Assembly (NCBI GenBank): GCA_039024915.1 | Contig: JBCCPK010000009.1 | Location: forward strand, 44,891-108,890 | Length of the DNA: 64,000 nucleotides | Source: Pseudomonadota bacterium | Lineage (GTDB): Bacteria; Pseudomonadota; Alphaproteobacteria; Rhizobiales; MH13 | Direction of reading: 5' to 3' | In this document: one piece after another, positions 55,640 through 64,000 of the stretch | How positions within the stretch are numbered: position 1 is the stretch's first letter | How the letters are laid out: each line of letters opens with the position of its first letter | Position numbers and translations under genes: made by a program | The notes under the pieces: generated by a model | What the model was told of the DNA's origin: nothing | The model's database searches: none | The model's input: the letters and a program-made list of their open reading frames with translations, nothing else

Positions 55640-56623
55640 ATGAGCTTCACAATCACCCGCCGCACCGCCGTGCTTGGCGCAGCCACCACCCTCGCCATGC
55701 CGGCTGTTTTGCGCGGCGCATCCGCTATGGACCCCATCAAGGTTGCAGGCGTTCACAACTCTCCGGTCGAAAACGCCTGGAACTCCCGCATCCATCTGGC
55801 GCTTCAGGAAGCCGCTGAAGCTGGCAAGATCATGTACGAGTTTTCCGAAGCCGTTGCCGCGCCCGATTATCCGCGCGCGATGCGCGAATATGCCGAGTCT
55901 GGCGTCAAGCTGATCTGGGGCGAGAGCTACGCCGTCGAGAATGAAGCGCGCGAGGTCGCCGAAGACTATCCCGATGTTGCCTTCCTGATGGGCTCGTCGG
56001 GTGGACCGCAGGGCGACAACTTTGGCGTTTTCGGGACCCGCAACCACGAAGCGGCGTATCTGGCCGGTATGCTCGCCGGGGAAATGTCGGAATCGAATGT
56101 CTTCGGCTCCGTGGGCGGCTTCCCGATCCCGGAAGTGAATCTGTTGATCAACGCTTTCCGCGCTGGCGTTTCCGAGGTCAACGCGGACGCCACGTTCCTC
56201 AACGGTTTCATCGGCGCCTGGTTTGATCCGGCGCGCGCCAAAGAGGCGGCGCTGGCGCAGATCGATGCTGGCGCGGACATCCTGTTCGGTGAGCGCATCG
56301 GCACGGCGGACGCCGCGCAGGAGCGGGGCATCAAAGCCATTGGTTCGCTGATCGACTACACGCCACGCTACCCCGAAACGGTATTTGCGAACGCGATCTG
56401 GAACTATGGCCCGACCATTGATGCGATCGTTGCCGACATCGGCGAAGGCAATCCGGTCGGCAAGGACTACACCGAGTTCTCCTTCATGGTGCACGGCGGC
56501 AACGCGCTGATCTTCGTTGAAGATATGGTGCCCGCCGATGCGATCGCGCCCATGCTGGAAAAGCAGGCGATGATCGAGGCTGGTGACTTCGACGTGCCGA
56601 TCAACAATGAAGAACCCGCCTAA
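55640..56623 (+). CDS. BMP-family ABC transporter substrate-binding protein
   Basis: 327 residues. The N-terminus is a twin-arginine signal (TRRTAVLGAATTLAMPAVL, cleavage after GASA). The mature part follows the basic membrane protein/PnrA/Med family, which binds purine nucleosides: KVAGVHNSPVENAWNSRIH, LAGMLAGEMSESNVFGSVGGF, and INAFRAGVSEVN. It would deliver nucleosides or nucleobases to the permeases encoded downstream. Confidence 0.92.
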   Translation: MSFTITRRTAVLGAATTLAMPAVLRGASAMDPIKVAGVHNSPVENAWNSRIHLALQEAAEAGKIMYEFSEAVAAPDYPRAMREYAESGVKLIWGESYAVENEAREVAEDYPDVAFLMGSSGGPQGDNFGVFGTRNHEAAYLAGMLAGEMSESNVFGSVGGFPIPEVNLLINAFRAGVSEVNADATFLNGFIGAWFDPARAKEAALAQIDAGADILFGERIGTADAAQERGIKAIGSLIDYTPRYPETVFANAIWNYGPTIDAIVADIGEGNPVGKDYTEFSFMVHGGNALIFVEDMVPADAIAPMLEKQAMIEAGDFDVPINNEEPA

Positions 56624-56634
56624 GGCGCGCCTTC

Positions 56635-57999
56635 GTGCATGATGCAACCGCTCTCGCCGCGTCGATCGCGGCGGGGCATCTGACGGCGAAAGCCGCGATG
56701 GCGGCGTCGCTCGATGCTGCTAAGCGGAGCCAGCATTTGGGCGCGCTTGCGCGGGTCGAACCGCAGCTTGGCCTTGCCCGCGCGGACGCCAGTGATGCGC
56801 GATACGCATCACAACGCGGTCCTTTCGAAGGCGTGCCGTTCCTCGCCAAGGATTTGGGCGGCTATGGCGCGGGCCTCGCCCCGGCTGCTGGTAACGCGGC
56901 GCTGCGAGCGCGTTCGCCGGACCCCGAAGCCAGTGATGAGTTGTTCGAAGCGTTCGGTTCTGCGGGGCTCGTGTCATTCGGGCTGACAACGGTGCCGGAA
57001 TTCGGCCTCGCACTGACCAGCGAGCCGCCGGAGGGCCCCGTCGCCTTGAACCCCTTCGATGCGGCCTTGTCGCCGGGCGGATCATCAGGCGGTGCTGCCG
57101 CAGCGGTCGCAGCTGGGATTGCTGCCATCGCCCATGCAACCGATGCCGCCGGTTCAACGCGTGTGCCAGCAGCATGCTGCGGGCTGGTTGGGCTGAAAGC
57201 CACACAGGGCAGGGTGCCAGGAGCGCCCCATTTCAACAACTTCCTCATGGGGATCGCCAGCGAGCAAGTCGTCACGCGCTCGGTGCGGGATGCCCGCGCT
57301 GTTTTCGACGCGGTGAAGCTTGATACCGGGCCCGCACACAGCATCGAACGGGTTGGTATCTGCCTCCCCGCAGCGGCGAGCGCCGACAGCGCCGCAAAGA
57401 TGGATGAGGTGGCCGGCGCTCTTGCAGAAGCGGGATGCGATGTTGCGCGCCTACCGCCGATCGACGAGTGGGGTACGCGGGCGCAAGCCTTGACGATCCC
57501 TATCTTCGCCGCGTCTCTCGCGAACTGGCTTGATGGCGTTGGCATTGACGATGCGCAGATCACACCGATCAACGCCGCGATGGCAGCGCGCGGCCGGGCG
57601 ATGGATGCACCCACTCTGTTTGCGAACTCCACAGAGATGATGCGGCTCAGCCACGAGGTGGCCGGGCTGTTTGAAGGTCATGATGCGCTCATCATGCCCG
57701 TCCTTGCGGACGGTCCGCCGCAGGTTGGGTTTTTCGATCCCAACCAGACCGACGTTGAGGCGCGCCTCGACCAGATGAACGCGCTGGCACCGAATGTTGC
57801 GGTGGCGAACGTGACGGGGCTACCCGCGCTCGCCGTACCCTTTGGCATGATGCCGGCACCACGCGCTCATCTGCCGTTCGGCTTTCAGATCATGGGGCCG
57901 TCTGGGAGCGATGAGGCGCTTTTCGAACTGGCCTCGAAGATCGAAGCGCTTGCGCCGCCGATCGCGTTTCCCAATCCGATCGCGGGGTTGAGCGCGTGA
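56635..57999 (+). CDS. Amidase-signature family hydrolase
   Basis: 454 residues. The Ser-Ser-Lys triad is visible: Lys in VPFLAKDLGG, cis-Ser in SPGGSSGGAAAA and the nucleophile Ser in DAAGSTRVPAACCGLVGLK. The start is GTG (no in-frame ATG near), 11 bases after the BMP gene. Amidase-signature enzymes hydrolyse amides or ureides; in this operon it may act on a breakdown product of the transported compound. The stop overlaps the ABC gene start (GTGA). Confidence 0.9.
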   Translation: MHDATALAASIAAGHLTAKAAMAASLDAAKRSQHLGALARVEPQLGLARADASDARYASQRGPFEGVPFLAKDLGGYGAGLAPAAGNAALRARSPDPEASDELFEAFGSAGLVSFGLTTVPEFGLALTSEPPEGPVALNPFDAALSPGGSSGGAAAAVAAGIAAIAHATDAAGSTRVPAACCGLVGLKATQGRVPGAPHFNNFLMGIASEQVVTRSVRDARAVFDAVKLDTGPAHSIERVGICLPAAASADSAAKMDEVAGALAEAGCDVARLPPIDEWGTRAQALTIPIFAASLANWLDGVGIDDAQITPINAAMAARGRAMDAPTLFANSTEMMRLSHEVAGLFEGHDALIMPVLADGPPQVGFFDPNQTDVEARLDQMNALAPNVAVANVTGLPALAVPFGMMPAPRAHLPFGFQIMGPSGSDEALFELASKIEALAPPIAFPNPIAGLSA

Positions 58000-59570
58000 G
58001 CGAACAGCCCACCGTCCTCAAGCTTGATGGGATCACCATGCGGTTCGGTGATCTGGTCGCAAACGATGCCATCTCGCTGTCGCTGGCAAAGGGCGAAATC
58101 CTGGCGCTGCTGGGCGAAAACGGTGCGGGTAAGACCACGCTGATGAACATCCTGTTCGGCCACTACAAGGCCGATGACGGCACCGTCGAAGTGCACGGCA
58201 AACAGCTGCCGCCGGGCAAGCCCCGCGCCGCAATCGATGCAGGGGTTGGCATGGTGCATCAGCACTTCACCCTGGCGGGCAATTTGACCGTACTCGACAA
58301 CATCACGCTTGGCTCGGAACGTCTCAGCGCGCCGACGAGCGGGCGTCGCGCGGCGCGGAAGAAGTTGCTAGCGCTCGCGGATCGGTTCGGCCTGCCTATC
58401 AACCCCGACGCGCGCGTTGCCAGCCTTTCGGTCGGCGAGCGACAGCGTGTTGAGATCCTCAAGGCCCTCTATCGGGATGCCAGTATCCTGATCCTTGATG
58501 AGCCCACGGCCGTGCTGGCGCGACCGGAAGCGGAGAAACTGTTTATCACCTTGCGCGAGATGGCGGCGGATGGGTTGTCGATCATCTTCATTTCGCACAA
58601 GCTGCACGAGGTTATGGCGGGTTCCGACCGCGTGACGGTGTTGCGCGGAGGTAAGGTTGTGGCCGAGCGCAAGACGACTGATACCTCGCCGCAAGAGTTG
58701 GCCGAACTGATGGTCGGGCGGCAGGTCACAAGGCCCAAGCGCGAGGTGCAGCAGTCTGGCGAGCCCGTCTTGATTGCCAAGGACGTATGCGTCGGCCCGC
58801 CCGAAGCGCGGGCCCTCGATGGGCTGACGCTGGACGTCCGGGCGGGAGAAATCCTGGGTATTGTCGGCGTGTCCGGCAATGGTCAGGCGGCGCTTGGCGG
58901 CCTTCTTAGCGGGCTGGAGCTGCCAAGCGCTGGAACCTTGCACGTGCGCGGCGACGATGGGGCGCTGATCGATCTTGGCAATCTGGCGCCGCGCGAACGC
59001 GTCAGGCTTGGGATTGGTCGCGTGCCCGAAGACCGCCACGCTGAGGGCGTTGTCGGCGATCTGTCGGTCTGGGAAAACGCCGTTCTCGAACAGCTGCGCA
59101 GCAGGCGGTTTTCCTCGCTTGGTTTCATTCGCCAGGCCTCGGGACGGCAGCACGCCCAAAATCTCATCGACACCTACGATATCCGTGGCGCGGGGCCGGC
59201 CACGCGGACACGTCTCCTGTCCGGCGGTAACATGCAGAAGCTCATTCTTGGCCGCGTACTCGAAGCGCGGCCGCGTTTCCTTTTTGCCAACCAGCCAACG
59301 CGCGGCCTGGACGAAGGCGCCATCGCAGCCGTGCACGGCCATCTGCTGAAGGCGCGCCAGCAAGGCGCGGCGGTTCTGCTGATCACCGAGGAACTTGAGG
59401 AAGCGACGGCACTCGCGGACCGGGTACAGGCTATGGTCAAAGGCAAGCTGTCCGCACCCGTCGCAAGCGAAGACATCGATGCGCAGACGCTTGGTCTGAT
59501 GATGGCCGGACAGTGGGATGCGGTGCCAGACCGGGACGCTGGACCGCAAGGGAAAAGCCATGCGGCTTGA
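57996..59570 (+). CDS. ABC transporter ATP-binding protein, two ATPase modules (nucleoside type)
   Basis: 524 residues. Two ABC domains: the first has Walker A LLGENGAGKTTLMNILFGHY, signature LSVGERQRVEILKALY and Walker B ILILDEPTAVLA. The second has a Walker A-like loop reading IVGVSGNGQAALGGLL (Lys replaced, as usual in module 2 of this group) and signature-like LSGGNMQKLILGRVL. This architecture is that of RbsA-like/YufO-type ABC proteins. The start is GTG, with a four-base overlap with the amidase stop. Confidence 0.95.
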   Translation: MSEQPTVLKLDGITMRFGDLVANDAISLSLAKGEILALLGENGAGKTTLMNILFGHYKADDGTVEVHGKQLPPGKPRAAIDAGVGMVHQHFTLAGNLTVLDNITLGSERLSAPTSGRRAARKKLLALADRFGLPINPDARVASLSVGERQRVEILKALYRDASILILDEPTAVLARPEAEKLFITLREMAADGLSIIFISHKLHEVMAGSDRVTVLRGGKVVAERKTTDTSPQELAELMVGRQVTRPKREVQQSGEPVLIAKDVCVGPPEARALDGLTLDVRAGEILGIVGVSGNGQAALGGLLSGLELPSAGTLHVRGDDGALIDLGNLAPRERVRLGIGRVPEDRHAEGVVGDLSVWENAVLEQLRSRRFSSLGFIRQASGRQHAQNLIDTYDIRGAGPATRTRLLSGGNMQKLILGRVLEARPRFLFANQPTRGLDEGAIAAVHGHLLKARQQGAAVLLITEELEEATALADRVQAMVKGKLSAPVASEDIDAQTLGLMMAGQWDAVPDRDAGPQGKSHAA

Positions 59571-60609
59571 ACGGCGGACGGATACGTCGCTGGCACTGAT
59601 CGCCACCGCGCCGTTGGCTGCCATAGCGCTGGCGCTCGCACTTGGCTCGATCCTCATCGGCGTCGCCGGGGTTAACCCGCTGGGCGCATATGTCCACCTT
59701 ATCGAAGGGTCACTCGGTTCTCGGCTCGCGATAACCGAAACGCTGACCCGCGCCACGCCCTTGATCCTGACGGGCCTTGCAGCGGCTGTCGCCTTTCGCT
59801 GCAAGCTCTGGAACATCGGCGGCGAGGGCCAGTTCTACGTCGGCGCGCTGATGACCGCATGGCTCGGCCATTCCATCGTGACCGGGCTGCCCGCACCGCT
59901 CGCGATCGCCATCATCATTGTCGCTGGCATGTTTGTCGGTGCGCTTCTCCTCGCTGGGCCGGCGATTTTGCGTTTGCGCTTTGGCGTCGATGAGGTGGTG
60001 ACGACGCTGCTCCTGAATTTCGTCGTCATCCTGTTTGTCGGCCTGATGATCGAGGGGCCGATGCGCGACCCGCTCGCCTTCGGCTGGCCGCGTTCGATCC
60101 CGGTGGATGGTGACCTGCGGCTACCGGATCTGGTGCAACGCTCGCGTCTGCATGTCGGGCTGCTGATCGCCTGCGCCGCTGCTCTCCTGGTCTGGCTTGT
60201 TTTGGCGCGTACACGGTTCGGGCTCGAAAGCCGCGCGGTCGGCCACAACGCAAAGGCGGCGGCTTTCGCAGGTGTCGCGCTTCCCAAGACCGTCCTTGGT
60301 ACCGCTTTCCTGTCCGGTGGATTGGCCGGCCTTGCTGGCGTCGTCGAAGTCCTCGGCGTGACCGGCCATGTGACCACGACCTTGTCGCCGGGCTACGGCT
60401 ATTCGGGCATCGTCGTTGCGATGCTGGCGGCGCTCCACCCGATTGGCGTCGTTGCGGCAGCGGTCTTCGTCGCGATGATCTTTGTCGGGGCCGACGCGAT
60501 GGCGCGGGCAACGGGTGTGCCCAGCTTCATCGCCGACGTCATCCTATCGGTCAGCCTGTTGAGCATGCTCGTCGCGCTGTTGTTCACCACCTACCGGATA
60601 CGGCGCTAG
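59560..60609 (+). CDS. ABC transporter permease (nucleoside type, first)
   Basis: 349 residues, about ten hydrophobic helices, of the YufP/BPD_transp_2 family. Helix-rich ends include LIATAPLAAIALALALG and VILSVSLLSMLVALLFTTY. The conserved cytoplasmic EAA-like loop lies around GLESRAVGHNAKAAAFAGVALPK. The ATG at 59560 has AAGGGA eight bases upstream; the start overlaps the end of the ATPase gene. Confidence 0.93.
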   Translation: MRLERRTDTSLALIATAPLAAIALALALGSILIGVAGVNPLGAYVHLIEGSLGSRLAITETLTRATPLILTGLAAAVAFRCKLWNIGGEGQFYVGALMTAWLGHSIVTGLPAPLAIAIIIVAGMFVGALLLAGPAILRLRFGVDEVVTTLLLNFVVILFVGLMIEGPMRDPLAFGWPRSIPVDGDLRLPDLVQRSRLHVGLLIACAAALLVWLVLARTRFGLESRAVGHNAKAAAFAGVALPKTVLGTAFLSGGLAGLAGVVEVLGVTGHVTTTLSPGYGYSGIVVAMLAALHPIGVVAAAVFVAMIFVGADAMARATGVPSFIADVILSVSLLSMLVALLFTTYRIRR

Positions 60610-60626
60610 GGGCGCGGCTCGAAAGC

Positions 60627-61568
60627 ATGGCCGAGACGATCGATATCCTGACGAGTGCCAGCCTGTGGGCTGCGGTTCTGCGCATCGCAACGCCGCTGAT
60701 CTTTGGTGTATTGGGGGCGCTCTTGTGCGAGCGGTCAGGCGTTCTCAATCTCGGCATTGAGGGTATCATGACCATGGGGGCGATGGTCGGCTGGCTGACG
60801 GTTTACCTCGGAGCCGATCTCTGGACAGGCCTTCTCGCCGCAGCGTTATCGGGCGCGATCTTCGGGCTGCTGCACTCAGGCTTGACGGTCTCACTTGGCC
60901 TGTCGCAGCACGTCTCCGGGCTTGGCATCACGCTGTTCGCTGCGTCCTTGTCCTACTACCTGTACCGCCTGCTCGTTGAAGTGGGCGATCTGCCGCCGAC
61001 CATCGAGCCCTTTCAGGCGCTCTACATCCCAGGTCTGTCGGACCTACCCTTTGTCGGCGAGGTCCTCTTCCAGCAAAGCGCGCCGACCTACCTGGCGCTC
61101 CTGACGGTGGTCGTGGTGGCCTATGTCCTGGCCCGCACGCCCTTGGGGCTCGCGATCCGCATGACGGGCGAAAACCCGCACGCGGTGGACGCGCAAGGGC
61201 TTGACCCGCTTGCCATCCGCTACGGCGCGGTTATGGCGGGTTCGGCGCTGATGGCGGTCGGCGGGGCGTTCCTGACCATGGCGGCGTTCAATAGCTTTTT
61301 TCCGGAAATGGTGCAGGGGCGCGGCTGGATCTGCATTGCGCTGGTGGTCTTCGCCTCGTGGAGGCCTGGCAAGGCCCTGCTTGGTGCGCTTCTGTTCGCA
61401 TTCTTCGACGCCTTCCAGCTGCGGCTTCAGACCAGCGTCGAGGGCGTACCCTATCAGCTGTTCCTCATGGCGCCCTACCTGTTGTCGATCGCTGCGCTGA
61501 TCCTTGTCGCTCGCCGCGCACAGGTTCCCGAGGCGTTGATGACGCCCTACCGACGTGGCGAGCGCTAG
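60627..61568 (+). CDS. ABC transporter permease (nucleoside type, second)
   Basis: 313 residues of the YufQ/BPD_transp_2 family. Helices include SLWAAVLRIATPLIFGVLGALL and YLLSIAALILVARRAQVP; the permease loop reads LAIRMTGENPHAVDAQGLDP. It pairs with the previous permease as a heterodimer. Confidence 0.93.
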   Translation: MAETIDILTSASLWAAVLRIATPLIFGVLGALLCERSGVLNLGIEGIMTMGAMVGWLTVYLGADLWTGLLAAALSGAIFGLLHSGLTVSLGLSQHVSGLGITLFAASLSYYLYRLLVEVGDLPPTIEPFQALYIPGLSDLPFVGEVLFQQSAPTYLALLTVVVVAYVLARTPLGLAIRMTGENPHAVDAQGLDPLAIRYGAVMAGSALMAVGGAFLTMAAFNSFFPEMVQGRGWICIALVVFASWRPGKALLGALLFAFFDAFQLRLQTSVEGVPYQLFLMAPYLLSIAALILVARRAQVPEALMTPYRRGER

Positions 61569-61680
61569 GGACGGCCCAAGAGAGCCGTTGACACAGGGTT
61601 AATCAATCGTAGCTATCGATATCAGAGCTTTTTCATCAATCAGAGGCGATGGACCGGCGAGCTTGCCGGCGCGTGATGCG

Positions 61681-62835
61681 ATGACCTTGACACGACGGAC
61701 CATGGGATTTGGTGTTTTTGCATTTGGGCTCGCGGGCTGCGCCAGCGGCAGCCTTGTCGACGCCTACAGCTATGCGAATAACAGCTTGGACGACGATCTT
61801 CTGCCGACCGCGAACGCGGGCTACGACGCTTGGGTCTCCTCATTCCAGGGCAGGGCACGCGGGCAGGGGATTACGCAGCAGACCCTTGATGTAGCCTTCG
61901 CCAACGCGGGCTTTCTTCCGGGAGTGGTCAGCCGCGACCGCAACCAGACTGAATTCACGCGCACGCTCGAAGACTACCTTGCCATCGCGGCTTCAGACCG
62001 CCGCGTGCGCGGTGGGCGAACGGCGTTCACCTTCCACCGCACTGTGCTTGCCCAACTCGAAGACCGTTACGGCGTGCCAGCCGAAGTCATCGCGGCAATC
62101 TGGGGGTTGGAGAGCTCTTACGGCGAGCGCCGGGGCAACATCCCCGTCATTTCAGCCACATCGACGCTGGCCTATGATGGTCGGCGTGGTCGCTTTTTTG
62201 AGGCGCAGCTGATCGCCGCCCTCAAGATCATCCAGAACGGCGACATTCCAGCTAACCTGATGACCGGCAGCTGGGCTGGCGCCATGGGGCATACGCAGTT
62301 CATCCCGACAACCTATGAGGCATACGCGGTTGATTTTACCGGTGATGGCCGCCGCGATATCTGGTCGGACGACCCCACCGATGCGCTCGCCTCAGCCGCC
62401 GCCTACCTCAATCGTATGGGCTGGGACAGGGGTGTGCCATGGGGGCGTGAAGCGCTCGGCGGCGGCGGCGGCGGAGGCGGACGCATCATCCAACCGCAGC
62501 CGGGTGGCCCGCGCTTTGCGGTCACCTCCAATTTCGATGTGATCAAGCGCTACAACAACTCCGATAGTTACGCGATCGGCGTCGGCCACCTTTCTGACCG
62601 GATCGCCGGCGGCGGGCCGCTGCAGACGCCTTTTCCGCCCGACCGCAACGGGCTGACGAAAGCAGACCGCACCGAGTTGCAGGAGCGGCTGACGGCGGCG
62701 GGCTTCGACACAGATGGGGTCGACGGCGTCATTGGTCCCAACTCGCAGCGCGCCATAAGCGCTTATCAGCAAAGCCAGGGACTTGAGGCGACGGGTACGC
62801 CGTCGCAGGCGCTGCTGGAGCGTTTGCGCTCGTAG
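61681..62835 (+). CDS. Lipoprotein lytic murein transglycosylase (MltB family)
   Basis: 384 residues. The N-terminus has a lipobox (FAFGLAGCAS) after a short TRRTMGFG stretch. The catalytic domain reads WVSSFQGRARGQGIT, IWGLESSYGERRGNIPVI (catalytic Glu), GSWAGAMGHTQFIPTTYEAYAVDFTGDGRRDIW. A Gly-run linker follows (62458-62480). The C-terminal module ERLTAAGFDTDGVDGVIGPNSQRAI is a peptidoglycan_binding_1 domain. ATG 61681 is chosen, not the TTG 18 bases upstream. It cleaves glycan strands, giving anhydro-muropeptides. Confidence 0.94.
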   Translation: MTLTRRTMGFGVFAFGLAGCASGSLVDAYSYANNSLDDDLLPTANAGYDAWVSSFQGRARGQGITQQTLDVAFANAGFLPGVVSRDRNQTEFTRTLEDYLAIAASDRRVRGGRTAFTFHRTVLAQLEDRYGVPAEVIAAIWGLESSYGERRGNIPVISATSTLAYDGRRGRFFEAQLIAALKIIQNGDIPANLMTGSWAGAMGHTQFIPTTYEAYAVDFTGDGRRDIWSDDPTDALASAAAYLNRMGWDRGVPWGREALGGGGGGGGRIIQPQPGGPRFAVTSNFDVIKRYNNSDSYAIGVGHLSDRIAGGGPLQTPFPPDRNGLTKADRTELQERLTAAGFDTDGVDGVIGPNSQRAISAYQQSQGLEATGTPSQALLERLRS

Positions 62836-62850
62836 CGCCTTAGGCAATTG

Positions 62851-63261
62851 ATGGCCCCTTTGAAGCTCTCAGCCGCTGACATGGTTGCCGCAGCGCGTGC
62901 GCGTATTGCCGAGGTTGAAACAGCGCAGCTGCTTGAGCGTCACGGCGATCCCGACTGGGTGATCGTCGATATTCGCGACGTGCGCGAGCGCCAGCGCTCA
63001 GGCTGGATACCCGGCAGCGTGCATGCGCCGCGCGGCATGATCGAGTTCTGGGTCGATCCCGTGAGCCCCTACCACAAGCCCATCTTCGCGCAGCCAGACA
63101 AACGGTATGTCTTTCATTGCGCCTCCGGCTGGCGTTCTGCGCTGACGGTCGCAACGCTCCAGGACATGGGTTTTGAAGCGGCACACCTCAAAGACGGCTT
63201 CAATGATTGGGTTGACGCAGGCGGACCTGTCGAGAGGCCCGAAAGCGATCATCGGGCCTGA
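62851..63261 (+). CDS. Rhodanese-like sulfurtransferase
   Basis: 136 residues, single rhodanese domain. The CDC25-type structure is visible: WVIVDIRDVRERQRSGWIPGSVHAPRG, then the active-site loop VFHCASGWRSALT with the catalytic Cys, and HLKDGFNDWVDAGGPV. Sulfur or selenium transfer, exact acceptor unknown. The ATG is 15 bases after the transglycosylase stop. Confidence 0.92.
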   Translation: MAPLKLSAADMVAAARARIAEVETAQLLERHGDPDWVIVDIRDVRERQRSGWIPGSVHAPRGMIEFWVDPVSPYHKPIFAQPDKRYVFHCASGWRSALTVATLQDMGFEAAHLKDGFNDWVDAGGPVERPESDHRA

Positions 63262-63262
63262 A

Positions 63263-63291
63263 CGGGCCAGCGCTGATTGAGCGCCGGCCCG
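63263..63291 (+). terminator. Hairpin between convergent rhodanese and RTX genes
   Basis: CGGGCC-A-GCGCT / AGCGC-C-GGCCCG with a GATTG loop: eleven pairs with a single A/C mismatch. It directly follows the rhodanese stop and faces the stop of the RTX gene. There is no U-run, so it may terminate in both directions with low efficiency. Confidence 0.5.
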
Positions 63292-63312
63292 CCTAGGTCA
63301 GCGGTCGCCGCC

Positions 63313-64000
63313 TCAGATCAGAATGTCGTCAGCCAGTTGGGCTTCGGTGGTGTTTTGAATCGTGAACGTGTTCGGCCCGAAGGTGAACACCACATCGCCC
63401 GCAACTTCGCTCGCAAATGATAGAGCTCCGTTGACGGATGCGAAGTTAAACGCCGTTAGATCGAGCTGGTCGATATCATCTTCGAAGTCCGTCACGGTGT
63501 CGTTCCCGTAGCCGGGCGCGAACACAAAGGTGTCTGTCTCGGTACCACCGGTCAGCGTATCGGTTCCCGTTCCGCCGTCGAGGATATCGTTATCCTCGCG
63601 ACCCTGAAGCGTGTCATCACCAGCGCCGCCGTTGAGGATGTCATTGCTCGCGCCGGCCTGCAGGAAATCATTGCCATTATCGCCGGACATGGTGTCCGCA
63701 CCGAAGCCGCCGAACAGGAAATCATCTCCCGTGCCGCCATTGAGGATGTCGTCACCCGAGCCTGATGAAATGAAGTCAGCGCCCGCATCGCCGTTCGAGG
63801 TGTCATCACCCGCGCCGCCAAACAGCCGGTCATTGTTGTCGCCACCGTTCAGCGTGTCATTGTCCGCCCCGCCAGCCATGACATCATTGCCCGCGCCGCC
63901 GGACAGATCATCGATACCCCCGCCGCCGCTAAGATTGTCATTACCATCGCCGCCGATCAGCGTGTCATCCCCGCCACCGCCATCAAGGACATCGTTGGAG
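63313..64000 (-). CDS. RTX calcium-binding repeat protein, C-terminal part (5' end outside window)
   Basis: The frame stays open to the window edge, so only the last 228 codons are visible. It consists of about ten nonapeptide GGxGxDxx(L/F) repeats, each pair forming a Ca-binding parallel beta-roll turn. The end is the type I secretion signal region: DTVTDFEDDIDQLDLTAFNF, followed by a strand-rich stretch and a hydrophobic DDILI terminus. Such proteins are exported to the medium by a type I ABC exporter and folded by calcium; nature of the N-terminal domain is not visible. Confidence 0.88.
   Translation of the reverse strand, partial: SNDVLDGGGGDDTLIGGDGNDNLSGGGGIDDLSGGAGNDVMAGGADNDTLNGGDNNDRLFGGAGDDTSNGDAGADFISSGSGDDILNGGTGDDFLFGGFGADTMSGDNGNDFLQAGASNDILNGGAGDDTLQGREDNDILDGGTGTDTLTGGTETDTFVFAPGYGNDTVTDFEDDIDQLDLTAFNFASVNGALSFASEVAGDVVFTFGPNTFTIQNTTEAQLADDILI

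Noticed and set aside
58368..59816. Leftward frame of 482 codons across the ABC ATPase and permease
   Set aside because: Antisense of a gene with intact Walker and signature motifs; no ribosome site or domain.
62458..62485. GGC-rich run in the transglycosylase as a possible frameshift or sequencing artefact
   Set aside because: The frame continues into a good peptidoglycan-binding domain; the run encodes a Gly-rich linker.
63600..64000. Possible CRISPR or tandem DNA repeat array from the regular GC-rich units
   Set aside because: The periodicity is 27 bases, matching nonapeptide RTX repeats in an open frame; units are degenerate and there are no spacers.

Overview
The window is a GC-rich chromosomal segment from an alphaproteobacterium, most likely of the order Hyphomicrobiales (Rhizobiales). 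Supporting signs are the irr / fabA-fabB-fabI neighbourhood, the trpF-trpB-trpA-accD-folC order, an AccD with a degenerate zinc ribbon, a DUF1127 protein paired with an LsrB/VtlR-like LysR regulator, a tandem glycine riboswitch, and Extensin-like_C and SH3 envelope proteins. No insertion sequence, integrase, phage gene or CRISPR array was seen.

Positions 1-25500 are mostly core genome. They hold the 3' part of a large coiled-coil/membrane/OmpA-like protein, tRNA-Leu(CAG), an NDUFA9-like NAD-binding protein, uppP, a GST, queG, the leftward trpF-trpB-arsC-trpA-accD-folC run (with an arsenate-reductase-family gene translationally coupled between trpB and trpA), a MoeB/ThiF-like enzyme, a cupin, a 2-hydroxyacid dehydrogenase, an SH3 protein, irr, fabA-fabB-fabI, a YeeZ-like epimerase, a 2OG-Fe(II) oxygenase, a stand-alone DUF3471 protein, lepA and an extensin-like protein.

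Positions 25600-37600 hold an SDR, a D-amino-acid dehydrogenase preceded by a tandem glycine riboswitch, a divergent DUF1127/LysR pair with palindromic operator candidates, a PPOX-fold protein, mepA (whose signal-peptide codons contain three perfect 12-bp palindromes spaced exactly 21 bp), msrA, two lineage proteins of unknown function, kdsD and a xylose-isomerase-like TIM barrel.

Positions 37790-48249 are the most remarkable part. Five consecutive rightward genes encode a TIR-nSTAND-TM-TPR protein, a secreted protein of unknown function, a single-chain class-3 lipase/subtilisin fusion with both triads intact, a small unknown protein, and a TRAFs-binding/TPR-trypsin protein. This looks like an NTPase-controlled conflict (immunity or regulated-death) locus with lipolytic and proteolytic effectors. 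Its right edge abuts a MetE-like gene cut down to its N-terminal quarter, which suggests a recombination junction.

Positions 48600-64000 hold a TetR-controlled RND efflux pump with a clear operator between the divergent genes, a six-gene nucleobase/nucleoside locus (CodA-like deaminase, BMP binding protein, amidase, ABC ATPase and two permeases), a lipoprotein lytic transglycosylase, a rhodanese and the 3' part of an RTX-repeat protein that runs off the right edge.

Starts were moved from the longest possible reading frame to the best codon supported by a ribosome binding site or by family length where the sequence allowed. All family assignments are by eye from motifs; no database search was run.
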